64,000 nucleotides of DNA from Kryptolebias marmoratus (lineage: Eukaryota; Chordata; Actinopteri; Cyprinodontiformes; Rivulidae), in contig NC_051450.1 in assembly GCF_001649575.2 (NCBI RefSeq), forward strand, positions 8,170,463-8,234,462. The letters are read 5' to 3'. Of this stretch, positions 1 through 13,200 are shown one piece after another (the stretch's first letter is position 1; each line of letters opens with the position of its first letter). The notes below the pieces were generated by a model. That model was not told the origin of the DNA, made no database searches, and saw nothing but the letters and a program-made list of their open reading frames with translations. The translations under genes were made by a program, and so were the position numbers.

Positions 1-121
1 AAAACCCTCAACTTCCGTTTGCTTTAAATCAAGTTAGGACTTCCGCAGTTTGTATTTTTAGACATATCTTAACCCTTTACTATCTGAGGCATTAAAGTGA
101 CTTAAATTAGAGTTTACAAAC

Positions 122-167
122 CAAGCGGGAGCAGCTGTGACGGATTTGTCGTCTGAGTGGCCGCCAT
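122..167 (-). CDS. lsm5: LSM5, first coding exon (partial gene, runs off the left edge)
   Basis: On the minus strand an ATG at 167-165 opens a reading frame giving MAATQTTNPSQLLPL, closely matching the start of vertebrate LSM5 (MAA..TTNPSQLLPLEL). After 15 codons plus one base the frame meets a GT donor at 121-120, so the intron is phase 1 and the remaining exons lie left of the window. LSM5 is a small Sm-like ring subunit. It acts in the nuclear LSM2-8 ring that binds the U6 snRNA 3' end and in the cytoplasmic LSM1-7 ring that promotes decapping and mRNA decay. It is divergent from AVL9, the same head-to-head order as in human. The exon is too short for an ORF caller; identity rests on a 15-residue match plus synteny. 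Confidence 0.85.
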
Positions 168-1284
168 GTTTTCTTCAAAAACGCTGCGGCGGTCACAACC
201 AATCGACAGAAGAGCAACTCCAGATCAGGCAGAAACAATCAAACCCCGATCGTCCTTCCGCCTATTTCCCCCTTTGTTTGGTTTATCCGAACTCGTATAT
301 TAATTTAAAACAAACAGACGAAAAATACATCACTGAATAAACATAATTTATGTAAAAAGTAAAATCATTAAATTGTGTTGTTCTAAGTAACTCCATAAGA
401 TGGCGCTGGTCGTGAGGGTGATCACATGACGTAATTCCATGTTTTAAAAAGAACATTAGGATCCAAGATAGTTCTCTGTCCTACCAGTTATAGTTGCTCA
501 TAAATAGTTCACGTCACTTGTATGTTGACATCTCCAGAGAAAGTATTTCTTTTAAGCTATTTGTTTGTTTAATTAATTAGTTAATTAAATCAAATTTATT
601 CATATGGCATGATTCACATTCGCAATTAAAGTAATGTCATAATATAGACCGGTCAACTTCAAATCCAGTTACTCAGTCATTTAAAACCCAAAATAAATAC
701 AGATATATAATATAATAATTTTACAGAAAAATAAAGGGTTTGTTACAGATTGTACCTGTGCAAGATAATTTTCTCAACAGGTGCAACCCTTTGCATTACT
801 CTCTAAAGGTTATTCAGTGAAAAGACAAATAATAACTTTACAACTTGTGCTGTATGATATATATATAAGATTTAAATATCTTGGTACTGTTGGGATTGTT
901 CAATACTGTCTTTCTTTTTTAATGTTTTATATGGATATCATTTTTAAAATGGGCATGTATCATCAAATATTTTGCTAAAAAGCTATTAAAAGCTAGCGTA
1001 TAAGTCTGGTGTTATCTTTTGGCATTTAAATGTATTTATTTATTAATTTATTTATTGCCTTTCACGTTCACAAAGCGAATACGGAAGTGAGCTTCAGGGA
1101 ACTATCTTGACGGTCGTTCTGCCGTATTGTGGGACCAGGTTAGGCTGCTGTGTTGCTGTTTCTTGTGTGAGAGAGACCGACTCGGAGCTGAAACTCGGCT
1201 CCGTCCGCCGTGTTTACATCCGAGCCCCCGGATTGAAAAACAGCTCCGGACTGCCAGAAGACAACACTAACAAGGGGGGAGGGG
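160..1284. promoter_or_regulatory. Divergent LSM5/AVL9 promoter interval
   Basis: About 1.1 kb separates the LSM5 and AVL9 start codons. Visible motifs are a YY1-like GCCGCCATGTT overlapping the LSM5 ATG (160-170), a CCAAT around 201, a second YY1-like AAGATGGCG (397-405), a CRE-like TGACGTAA (427-434) and an ETS-like ACGGAAGTG (1081-1089) about 200 bp upstream of the AVL9 ATG. The middle (500-1070) is AT-rich without recognisable elements. No TATA box can be assigned with confidence. The motifs are seen directly; promoter function is inferred. Confidence 0.5.
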
Positions 1285-4200
1285 ATGGAGTCTCACGGCA
1301 GAGACGAAGGGAAAGGGCCGGTGCTACACATCGTGGTTGTTGGATTTCACCACAAAAAAGGCTGCCAGGTACGCAACCTTTTGCCTCATGCTAACTGCGG
1401 CTAACTAGCATCTAGCTTTAATAAAGGTGCATTCCCTCTATTTGTTGATGTTTTGAATGGATAATTGCGTCCCAGCGCAGTATTTTGCTTCATATTTGTG
1501 CACCTATAAATAATACTGAAATTGTAATTAATAGCAAATAATATCCACGATTGTTTAGTGACTGCAGAGGTGAATATATGCGTGTTATATAACATCTACC
1601 ACGTTGCCAGCTCAGATATTCTTCCAGTTGTGTTTTCAGCAGCTGCTCCTCTTGTCCTGCATCCGGTTTGACGTCACAAGATCGATTAATAAAACTTAAT
1701 TATTGTCCTAATGGGCAGGAAATGGTCAGCTGCTGTGTCTGTGTTTGGTACTGTGGTTTCCCCTGTGCGTTTTGCCAACAATAAATGGTCAGACAAAGTT
1801 AAATATTCCCTGAAATCTGGATCCCTGGTGAATTTTAAGCAAATATTTAGGGGGTTTATGTTACATATAAGGATGGTAATGATCATCAGAGCTTGTTGAT
1901 TCAGTGGCAGAACATTTGAGCACATTAATTAGTGTCTAGTATTAATGTTATGAATAGATTATATGGGTTAAACCATATTTATTCAGCATGCCACCTTTAA
2001 TGTCAGAGTTTTAAACTAAGATCATGTTTGTTTGGATCAGTCCTTGCAAATGACACAAACTCTGTCATGTAACGATGTGCAATCTGTTTGCACTCAGAGA
2101 ATGTGTTGAGCGAAACTCTCGGCTACTACCACTACAAGTTTCAGCTCAATGTCAGTAAATCTGGCTTAGTTAGAGCCACTTTTGTGTTTACTGAGTTTTG
2201 ATGGCCGGGGCGGCCCTTTTGAATTGGGTGGACTCTGGAAGTTAATCACTTGTAGACGCTCGTCCAATGATTGCCTTCTGAGAGTTTCATTAAAATCCGT
2301 CCTGTGGTTCATGAGATATTTTGCTAACAGACATGGGGTTGACGCTAACAGTTATTGGCAAAGTTTTAAGACCAGGTCTTGTGGGATCAGTTAGTTCTCC
2401 AAGTATGTGTTGGGTATCAGTCTCAGCTACTACCACGTCAAATTTCAGCTCAGTATCCATAAACCTGATTAAGATAGAGCCACTTTTGTGTTTTCTAAGT
2501 TCGGCTGGCTGTGGCAGCCATCTTGAATTGGATCAACTCCAAAAATTATCCAGTTGTAGATGCTCCTCCAATGGCTGCTTTGTGAAAGTTTAACTAAAAT
2601 TTGCTAACCGGTTTGTGAGATATTTTGCTAACAGACAGTGTAACAAAACAGCCATCGCCCTTTCACACTCGGTGGTGTTCGATTTTTAAAAAAAGGGGAA
2701 AGTTTTAGTTATTTTGTTTTCTGAATATTTCTGATAAGACAAACAAAGTGGTAAAGCAGCGCAGGAGAGGTGTTTCATAGATGGAAGCCGCTGTTGTCCC
2801 ATCTTCTTCTGTTTTCAGCTCACCCCGTAGATGAACTCCCCCCGCCCCGAGGAGCCCGATCTGTTCTCTTTAGCTCGGGCGTTATCGTCCACGTAAAAAC
2901 CCGCAGACGTCCGCTTGCTGCCTGCGCCGTGGAAACGCACGACGACTGGTGAAAGTAAACACGAGTTCGTTTATCAGCTCCTTTTTAAAATTCATTAAAT
3001 GCACCAAACGAGCCGGCGGTCCCTGTCCTCACCGCCGCTCTCCATCTGTCCCGGACCTGCGGCGTCCCTCGCAGACAGCTGCCGTCCGCGACAAGTGCTT
3101 TTATTGTGTAGACGCTGAGTCAGCGTTCCTGTTTTGTCGTTTCTTCTGTATCAGGTTACTTTCACACACTCGGTGCGGTTTCACCTTGATCGGTAACTCT
3201 AACTGGTCCCCCAGGTGTGAGTGAGAGTGGATGGTTGTCTGTCTCGTTTGTCTCTGTGTGTCCCTGTGATGGACTGGACACCTGTCCAGGGTGTCCCCCG
3301 TCTCTCGCACAGGGACTGCTGGAGATGGACACCAGCTCCCTGTGACCCTGCAGGGAAAAACAGCTAAAGAAAATGGATGGATGGGCGTACACACGAAAGG
3401 TTCAGCTTGTTACTTTTTGAATTATTTCCCCTTATTTACAAAAAAACCCCAAACCTTCACTGAAATACTCTGAGATAATGCTGTCAGAAACTTTGTTTCT
3501 CAGCACACTCGCTCTGTTTTTGTCTCCTAATCTTCTTTTAGCTTTTAGATACAGATTTGCTCATTTTAGCTTTGGTTTTGCTCATTTAAACTTTTAGCTA
3601 CTGTTTTTTAATTATAGCATTTAGGTATTGTTTTTGCTAATTTTAGCTAAAATTTTGATGTTTTAGGCTTTTAGCTGTGGTTGTGTTAAAATGAGCTTTT
3701 AGCTGTTGTTTTCGTAATTATATCTTTAAGGTACTATTTTGTTGATTTTAGCCATTAGCGACTGTTATAGCATTTAGGTACTATTTTGCTAATTGGTGAG
3801 AGTTGGACTCCACCAAGGTTGCCCTTTGTCACCGATTCTGTTCATAACGTTTATGGACAGAATTTCTAGGCGCAGCCAAGGTGTTGAGGGGATCCGTTTT
3901 NGGTGGCCTTAGGATCGCATCTCTGCTTTTTGCAGATGATGTGGTCCTACTGGNNNNNNNNNNNNNNNNNNNNNNNNNNNNNNNNNNNNNNNNNNNNNNN
4001 NNNNNNNNNNNNNNNNNNNNNNNNNNNNNNNNNNNNNNNNNNNNNNNNNNNNNNNNNNNNNNNNNNNNNNNNNNNNNNNNNNNNNNNNNNNNNNNNNNNN
4101 NNNNNNNNNNNNNNNNNNNNNNNNNNNNNNNNNNNNNNNNNNNNNNNNNNNNNNNNNNNNNNNNNNNNNNNNNNNNNNNNNNNNNNNNNNNNNNNNNNNN

Positions 4201-7200
4201 NNNNNNNNNNNNNNNNNNNNNNNNNNNNNNNNNNNNNNNNNNNNNNNNNNNNNNNNNNNNNNNNNNNNNNNNNNNNNNNNNNNNNNNNNNNNNNNNNNNN
4301 NNNNNNNNNNNNNNNNNNNNNNNNNNNNNNNNNNNNNNNAAAAGCGAAGCTCTCGATTTACCGGTCGATCTACGTTCCTACCCTCATCTATGGTCACGAG
4401 CTTTGGGTAATGACCGAAAGAACGAGATCGCGAATACAAGCGGCTGAAATGAGTTTCCTCCACAGGGTGTCTGGGCTCTCCCTTAGAGATAGGGTGAGAA
4501 GCTCGGATAAGCGGAAGAAGATGGATGGATGGATGGATAGATAGATGGCTTTCAGTTACTGTTTTTGCCCATTTTAGCTACAATTTTGCTATTTTAGGAT
4601 TTTAGCAATGGTTCATTCACATTAGCTTTTAGCCACTGTTTTGCTAATTTTAGTTTTTGGAACAGTTTGGCTCATTTTTGCTTTTTATCTACTGTTTTGC
4701 TAATTTTAGCTTTTAGCTACAATTTTGCTATTTTAGCGACGGTTCGTTCACATTAGCTTTTAGCCGCTGTTTTGATCATTTTGGTCTTTGGAACAGTTTG
4801 GCTCATGTTTGCTTTTAGCTACAGTTTTGTTAATATTAGGTTTTAGCGACTGTTTTTTTTTTTTTTTTTTAAATTAGAGCTACCGTTCGGCTCATTTTAG
4901 CTTTTACAACAGTTCTGCTAGTTTTAGCTTTAAGTTCTGGTCTTGCTGATTTTTAGCTTCTGTCCTGCTCGTTTTAACTTTAACGAATCGTTCTTCAGCA
5001 AGTCTCGACTGTCATTCAGCTCTTTTTTTTTTTTTCTTTATTTCTTTTTAAGACGAGAGCGGAGCCTGAATTAAGCGCAGCTGCCTGTCTTCAGCTCATA
5101 TAAAGGCCCTGCAGCTTCTGTTTGGGGGGTGGTTATCTGATAGGACTCAGTGATCTCCTGCTGAGCACGAGACCTCTGGGTTCATGTTCAGATCAGCAGC
5201 CCTCCTCTTCCTCCTCCTTCTCCTCCTGTCTGTGCCGACGGGACATTCGGTTCAGCTCCGGGTGAAATGGTGTCAGCGTGGAACAGACGTTCTGTCTCCA
5301 GCAAAGATCGTTGGTGCTCAGAGTGCGTCATGGGGACGACTCTCAGCTACTACCACGCCAAATCTCAGCTCAGTGTTGGTCAGATCGAAAGGGGTGTGTT
5401 TGCTCAGGATCATTAGCTGCAGCAGCCATGTTGAATCGAGTTACCTCCCAGAGTTAATCCGTTGCAGATGTCCATTCAGTCATTAATTAATAATATTTAA
5501 TATTTGCTGGGTTTGTTCGCCTTCTCACATGTGGAAAGTTTCCCTCTCTTCTTCTTCTTAGGGCACATTAAAGCTGGGTTTGTATTCCCGCAAGCAGTTA
5601 ATAAATCCACTCTCTGACGTAGCAGAGAGGCGCTCTTTCACGCGAGGACGTTTTATACTCCAAGAAAAAAAAACAATCACAGAAATGGAAGCTTTTCCAG
5701 TTGATGGAGGAGGAGCCGTCAAGAGATTAGCGATCCCACGGCTAACGTTAGCTCCCAACAGCTCAGAACCTGTGTAGGAAATGGGTTCTTGGAGCTCAAA
5801 ATGGCGTCGTTTTAGTCTCGCATTTGCGTCCTAGGGAGCAGATTTCTTCACTTCTTTGGAGTAGTGCTGGGCGATATAACGATACATATCGTGGGGACGA
5901 TAGAAAAGTGTTTATCGTGATATATTTTCTTCTATCGTCTCTATCGTTTCTATCATAATTGTATCAATGATTCATGTAAATATTTCATAACGTAGGCTAC
6001 AGCGAATGTATTAGTGTTTCACTTTGCATACATTCAGTTTATATAAGTGATAAATAATAAGAAAAAATAACTATTTTGCGAAGAACCTCCGTTTTGCGAC
6101 ATGACGCTGCTTTANCTAATGCTAATGCTAACTCTGCTATTAGACTGTTTTCTCATCTGACGCCAACACAACAAACCTCTTCTATCACTTAAAGAAGAAC
6201 CACGAAAAAGAATATTTAACAATCCAAAAAGTGCAAGGTCAAACAAGTTGTAAAAGAGTCGGGGAAAGTTGCGAAAAGTGAAACTATAGCCGGCCGAAGA
6301 TAATAGAGTCTGTTGTCATTTGATACTGTTACGTCCTAACAGGTACATATATATTGCTGCACTAAAACACAGCAGATCTCATTTGTGATCCGCTTTCAGT
6401 TAAATGTCACTTCGAAATAAAGCTTGAAAAAAGTAAGAAATTAGAATTTTTTTTTCATATTTTTCAGAGAATAACTGACAACGTACGTAATTGGGGTATA
6501 TCGTGATATATATCGTTATCGTGATATAAAATTATCCATATCGTGATATAGGATTTTTTCCATATCGCCCAGCACTACTTTGGAGCATAAATCCAGTTTA
6601 ACGCAGCAGAGTCCTCCAATTAACCTTTGGTGTGTTTCTCTGTTTAGTCTGATGATACCAACTTAATATACAACCCTTAAAAACAAAGTTCTGCTTTCCA
6701 CAAGCTAAGCTCGCTGCCTGTCTGTTAATATGAGTTAATGGTTCCAGTGAAGTTGGGACGTTGTGTAATACATAAATAAAAACAAAATACGATGATTTGA
6801 AAATCCTTTTCAACCTTTATTCAATGAAATACACTACAAAGACAAGATATTTAATGTTCAAATGGATAAACTTTATTGTTTTTTTTTGCAAATATTCTCT
6901 CATTTTGAATTTGATGCCTGCAACATATTCCAAAACAGCTGGGACAGGGGCAAAAAAATGACTGGGAAAGTTGAGGAATGCTCAAAAACAGCTGTTTGGA
7001 TCGTTCCCCAGGTGAACAGGTTCATTGGAAACAGGTGAGCGTCATGATTGAGTTTAAATGGAGCATCCCAGAGAGGCTCAGTTGTTCACAAGCAGGGATG
7101 AGGCGAGGTTCACCACTTTGTGAACAACTGTGTGAGCAAATAGTCCAACAGTTTAAGAACAACGCTTCTAAATGTACAGTTGCAAGGAATTTAGGGATTT

Positions 7201-10200
7201 CATCTACAGTCCATAATATCATCAAAAGATTCAGAGAATCTGGACAAATCTTTGCAAGAAAGGGACAAGGCTGAAAACCAACACTGAATGCCCGTGACCT
7301 TTGACCTCTCAGGCAGCGCTGCATTAAAAACCAACATCATTCAGTAACGGATATTACCACATGGGCTCAGGATCACTTCAGAAAACCATCGTCAGTGAAC
7401 ACAGTTTGTTGCTACATCTACAAGTGCAAGGTCAAACTCTACAATGCAAAGAGAAAGCCAAATATCAACAACTCCCAGAAACGCTGCCGGCTTCTCTGGG
7501 CTCGAGCTCATCTGAGATGGACTGACACAAAGTGGAACAACATTGTTTTCAGAAATCATGGACATTGTGTCCTTATCAGCGTAAAGTTCAAAAGCCAGCA
7601 TCTCTGATGGTATGGGGGTGTATTAGTGCCCATAACATGGGGAACTTGAACATCTGTGAAGGCCCCATTAATGCTGAAAGGTACATGCAGGTTTCGGAGC
7701 AACATTTGCTGCCATCCAAGCGACGTCTTTTTCAGGGACGTCCCTGCTTGTTTCAGCAGGACAATGCCGAGCCACACTCTGCACGTGTTCCAACAGCGTG
7801 GCTTCGCAGTAAAAGAGTGTGGGTGCTAGACTGGCCTGCCTGCAGTCCAGACCTGCCTCCCATTGAAAATATGTGGCTCATTAGGAAGCCCAAAATACGA
7901 CAACAGAGACCCCGGACTGTTGAGCAACTGAAGTTGTATATCAAGCAAAAATGGGAAAGAATTCCACCAACAAAGCTTCAACAATTAGTGTCCTCAGTTC
8001 CCAAACGCTTCTTGAGTAACTGTTAAAAGGAACGGTGATGTAACACAGGGGTAGACACGCCCCTGTCCCAGCTTTACTGGAACAAGTTGCAGTCATCAAA
8101 TTCAAAATGAGTGAATATTTGCAAAAAACAATAAAGTTTATCCATTTGAACATTAAATATCTTGTCTTTCAAGTGTATTCAATTGAATATACCATATTTT
8201 CTGGTCTATAAGGAGCACTTAAAAGCCTTCAATTTTCTCAAAAAATGACAGCGCGCCTTATAATCCGGAGCACCTTATATATGTAAGAAGTCGTGATGTT
8301 TTAGTACGACTTTGGTAAACTACAAAGCCGAACCGCTTGCAGCATTAGAGCTCAGTTATAGTCGCCCTTTCTAATGTAGTGCGCGGATCTGCGCGAGCGG
8401 TGGAGGCGTTTATACTTGACGCTTACGTCGGTGCAGTATTCTTCCATGAGTTTTGAACCGTTCGATTATCTTTGTGATCTCTCATAGAGGGATCATATAA
8501 ATGCTGACCCAGGTGAACCAGCTCCGCTAGAGCACCGAAATCATCCAATTTGAATGGAGCACGGCAAGCGCAAAGTTACAAAAATTGGGGTTTGCACGAC
8601 GATTTGACTTATAGTCCGGTGTGCTTTATATATGACAAAAATTTGAAAATGGACCATTCATTGACAGTGCGTCTTATAATCCAGTGCGCCCTATAGTGGG
8701 AAAAAACGGTAGTTTAAAAAGGATTTGCAAACCATGATATTCTATTTTTATTTGTGTTTTAAACAGCGTCCCAACTTCTTTGGAATTGGGGTGGTAGTTA
8801 GAAGTCCGTATTTAGTTTAGCATTCTAGATCAGTTTTTTGTTCGTTTTTTACTCTGTGCTGACAGACAAGAAAGTCTAAAATCTCTCATAAACTCCACTT
8901 ACCAGAGGAGAGAGTGTTGGAGCTGCAGCGCGCACACAGAGGGCTGCTGACGTAAACACCTACTTGCCTTCAAAATAAAAGCTCAGTTTAAAAAAAAAAA
9001 GGAATGTTTGGTTTCTGATTTTTCATTGACCTTTTTAATTAGTAATTAAATGATGTTTCTACATCATTTTATGGTTCAAGATAGTAGTGTACAGGCTCAT
9101 GCACGTCTTCTTTCTGATTTCATCATGATTGACGTGTAAAATAAGGATCGTTCATGCCCTCGGCACTGTAATACTTGTGAAAGAAGTACATTTTTTTAAA
9201 TGTAATTAGTCTCAAATCTCGGGGAAATCCCAAACAACGAGTAAATTATATTGAGAGAGGTTTAACAGAAACTAGATGAGCAATGTCTGAGCTTTCAAAT
9301 TGTCTAAAAATAATCATCATTTAGAAGAAGTTGATTTTTTTAAGTGGGTCATATTACACAGGTTACCAGATGGCTCGGGTTCAAATACAAGGAAGTTAAA
9401 TCAGCAAAAAAAAAACAAATCAAAGCTAACGCCACTGCATTGTTCCTTGAAGAAACTCCTCTTTAAAACCGTAATACAAGTTTAACCCTCGTTTATTGCT
9501 CTGCAACGTGTTTAAAAGTGAACTCGGGGTCGAGCGTTAGCCCTGCAGCGAACCACCTCGCCCCGAAGGAGTTCGTCCAGGCTCCGTCCTCTCAGAGTGA
9601 CTCATTTGTGTTTTTTCGTGGGCGTGCTGCGTTCAGGGCTGGCAGGTTTCAGTCGGAAACGCTCGTTTCACTCGACTGCGATCTGATCGTTTCCTCCATG
9701 CAGGGTTCTCTGGAAACAAAACGATTTTGGGGGCCGGTCTTTCAAGCCAGACCTGCCCTGCAACAGGGAAAAGATTGAGGATTTTTCTTCCCTGCCTTAA
9801 AAAACTTTGTACAGAGTGATGAGCAGTAATAGTCTAGTCTCCTAATATGATGAGTCATTCTGAAGTGGAACTTAAAGCCTGTTAAGTCAAACTTCCTTCA
9901 TGAGGTTTATGTTCTCATGATGAAACCCCTCAGTCAGATTTTTGCTGATAAAACTTTCATTACTTTTCTTTTTCCCCTCTCAAAAGCCTCCTGTAGTTGT
10001 CGTGATAGATTCAAGTCAGGCGACATACTTCCTGAGGTCACCGGTTTCCTTTCTGTCTTTTTTTTTTTTCCCCTAGTTTTAAATACTTACCATGCTGGAA
10101 TATCCTTCCTCCTCCCGGTTTGTGGACACGCAGTATTTCTAGTAACTACCTCTACTGTTTTAAGTCCAAACATTTTATTTGTGGCTGGAGCCGTTCTCAG

Positions 10201-13200
10201 CTGCCGTATTCGGTGCTTTTAAACGTAAAAACGCGTCTCACCTTCCAGTTTAATCTGTGAAATATTGAATGATTGAAAATATAATAAAAGGGGGTGGGAT
10301 TTAGTAAGTTTTACTTCTTCCTACCCCTTTTCAGACATGTTAAATAGGATTTATGGCATGTATATGGGTATATATACATAGGTGAGTGCACATTGGATGT
10401 GTACTTATTTTACAGATTTGTTATTTTGTGTGCGTTCAGTCAAAGTAGATGTATTTACTGATATAAATTTATTGTACAAGGGGTTCTATATGTTCAAATA
10501 TGCGTGTATGTATATGTGTAGGTATATACACTGCCTGGCCAAAAAAAAAGGTTACACACTCTAATATTTCATTGGACCGCCTTTAGCTTTGATTACAGCA
10601 CACATTCGCTGTGGCATTGTTTTGATAAGCTTCTGCAATGTCACAAGATTTATTTCCATCCAGTGTTGCAGTAATTTTTCACCAAGATCTTGGCATCATC
10701 ATCTTGGAATATGCCCGTGCCGTCAGAAGAAATCCATTGATGGAATAACCTGATCATTCAGTATATTCAGGTAGTCAGCTGACCTCATTCTTTGAGCACA
10801 GACTGTGGCTGAACCTAGACCTGACCAACTGCAGCAACACCACCTGCCTCTCTTCTTCTCCTGATGCTCCCATCACTCCTGAGGTCACCTCCCCCCCGCC
10901 GGTCGGAGCACGTAAATCGAGTCTGTTTTATCCAGCTTCCTCTGAGCCTCATCAGCCAGCATGCTCGGAAACGTCTGCAGCTCCTCCCAGAACCACAGTG
11001 TTGGTTTAAGTCAGGGGTGGCCAATCCTGGTCCTCGAGGGCCACCATCCTGCATGTTTTCCTTGTTTCTCTGCTCCAACACAGCTGATCCGATGGTTAAA
11101 TTACCTCTTCATGTTCTGCAGAAGCCTGTTAATCACCCTTTGATTCAAATCAGCTGTGTCGGAGCAGAGAAACAAGTAAAACATGCAGGATGGTGGCCCT
11201 CCAGGACCAGGATTGGCCACCCCTGGTTTAAGTGTTGCCTTTTTAATGGATACAGAACAAACGCTGCAGTCGTTAGGTTTTAAAAATGGCGGCTTTCTTG
11301 TGAAGGAGACGCTCTCGTGATTGACGCCGCTCTCTGGCCGATCATTGACCTGCAGTCCGCTGACGTCGAACCTTCAGCTCGACACTCGGAAACCCCGGCT
11401 GAGGAGGTTCTTAGAAGCGAGCTGGAAGAGGGTGGGACCACGCGATGGAAAGAGTCGACTCGAGTCGGGCCAAGTCCGTGGAAGGCCAGTAGAGCCTCAG
11501 GAATCCTCAGGAAAACCTATTTGACGATCACTAAGAGCATAGCAGCGTCGTGTTGTGACCGCCAAGGGAGGTTTTCCAAATTAGTCCCAGTCCAGCTATG
11601 TTCTAATTGGTCACAGAGGTCCTGAAGACTTTAGTGGGGTCCTAATCCAGCGTGAAGGGGTCTAAATATCTGCCTGCGTGGAACTGTTTTACCCAACAAA
11701 CAACCATTCACCCTGCCATCCTGACAGAACTCTTACTGATCGTCATGTTTTACTTCGTTATAATAAAAACACTTTGGATGATGGGAAATTGAGTTAATTT
11801 TTACGGTTTAGGGAGCAAGCAGACGTGTAAATCCTCGTTAGTTTTAGTCTGGGATTCTTGGGTTTCAAACAAATGTTCAGTGATTTTCCTGACTGCTACA
11901 CTCGCGCTTGTCTTCTGCCCTGCTGGGTAAATGATTAATGAAAACCCATTCCACATTTGAGTTGCCCTTTGTTGCTTTTTTTTAATTGTTTACGGAGACC
12001 CCTTTCATCACACTCCCACCTCCGTGTCAGCCGAAGCTCATCTCGGAGGACGTTACCTTAAAGAAACTTATCTTGGGGAGCTGAATGAATGAAATCTGCC
12101 GTGTCCCGTCCTCAGGTCGAGTTCTCGTACCCCCCTCTGATGCCAGACGAGGGCCACGACAGCAACCTGCTGCCTGAGGAGTGGAAGTACCTGCCGTTCC
12201 TGGCTCTTCCCGACGGCGCACACAACTACCAGGAGGGTACGTCTCAGCTGCGCAACACTAAAAACTGATATCCGATCGCATTCCCGTTTCTGTTCAGTCC
12301 TGTAAATCTCATGGACCGTGGCTGAAGTCACATGACCGTGTTGTGGTTTTACCTCTGCTTATCAAACTAAATTAAAAAAATGAGCTCGGATGCAACGGAG
12401 TTTGTGTTTATAGTTACATTTTTGTAGGAAAAACTTGAAAGATTTGCTCCTTTTTGAGTCATCAGCGCTACAAACCGTGCGTTGGCTGATTTCAAAGAAG
12501 AAGAAAATCGATTTAAGGGCTTCTCTTCGTTCAGCAGCTCATTAAACTAACAGCCTCGGTGGTATGATGGATTTTGGTTACAGAGGAATACAGTCGCCGC
12601 TGCTGAAAGAGACGCTGAATTATTCAGAGCTTTTGGGGTTTTAGTATCAAAAATCTTTTCTTCAAAACAAAATGTTGCGCTTTCCTTTTTTTTTTTTTTC
12701 CAAATAAGCCCTAAATCACCATCTGTTTCCTTGATCGATTTAGGGCAAAGTCCATTGTCTTTAATTTGATTTTAGCAAACATTGAACCAGCTGTTGAGCT
12801 CTGTTTTTGCTCTCCGGCTGCCGTTTTTTTCCTCGATCGAATCGAATCATTTTCTGCCGATTTTTGGCACGTTAATCCTTCCGTCTCTTCTTCGGCAGGT
12901 CGGACGGCTTCATTCTGGGTGACAGGAAGTTCTCGTCCGGTTTCCGTGAGCCTCAGCCCACGGAAACCTGAGATTTCTGTTTTGGCCGAAGGCGGTAGAA
13001 TAAAATAAAAAAAACGGCTTTTCAAGACATCATCGCCACTTTTCCCTCAGCTTTACCTGGTCCGAATGCAGTCAGTGGTTTCATGTCAAAATCCTTGATT
13101 TTTTTCTGTGATTCTCCACCATTTTTCTGCAACCCTGCAGCCATTCTGTTCATATCATTCATGTGGTTCTGGTTGAAGTTTTAGGTTTTAGACTTTTGAG

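Larger units (their letters stand above)
3533..4960 (+). repeat. TTTTAGC-rich degenerate minisatellite, split by a LINE
   Basis: Roughly 30-40 bp units built around TTTTAGCTACTGTTTTGCTAA repeat from 3533 to about 3797 and again from 4546 to about 4960, with a poly-T run near 4854-4870. The array is interrupted by the Rex3-like insertion, so both halves were probably one array originally. Confidence 0.7.
1369..12115 (+). other. AVL9 intron 1, transposon-rich
   Basis: A 10.7 kb intron between coding exons 1 and 2. It holds two copies of a dispersed repeat (2095-2680) and a third at 5325-5490, a SINE-like tail (3255-3385), a TTTTAGC minisatellite split by a Rex3-like LINE (3533-4960), a hAT MITE (5862-6577), a Tc1-like transposon containing a nested MITE (6741-8792), a repeat at about 10529-10830 and a second hAT MITE (11012-11225). 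Short ORFs here overlap repeats or are unsupported. I see nothing gene-like in 8800-10500 or 11240-12100. Confidence 0.8.

Noticed and set aside
3881..4544. Long ORFs across 3881-4544 on both strands
   Set aside because: They run through 386 N; only the flanking LINE reverse-transcriptase pieces are real.
5184..5486. 100-codon ORF with a leucine-rich, signal-peptide-like start
   Set aside because: Its second half is the dispersed CTACTACCAC repeat, it sits in AVL9 intron 1, and no splice or homology support was seen.
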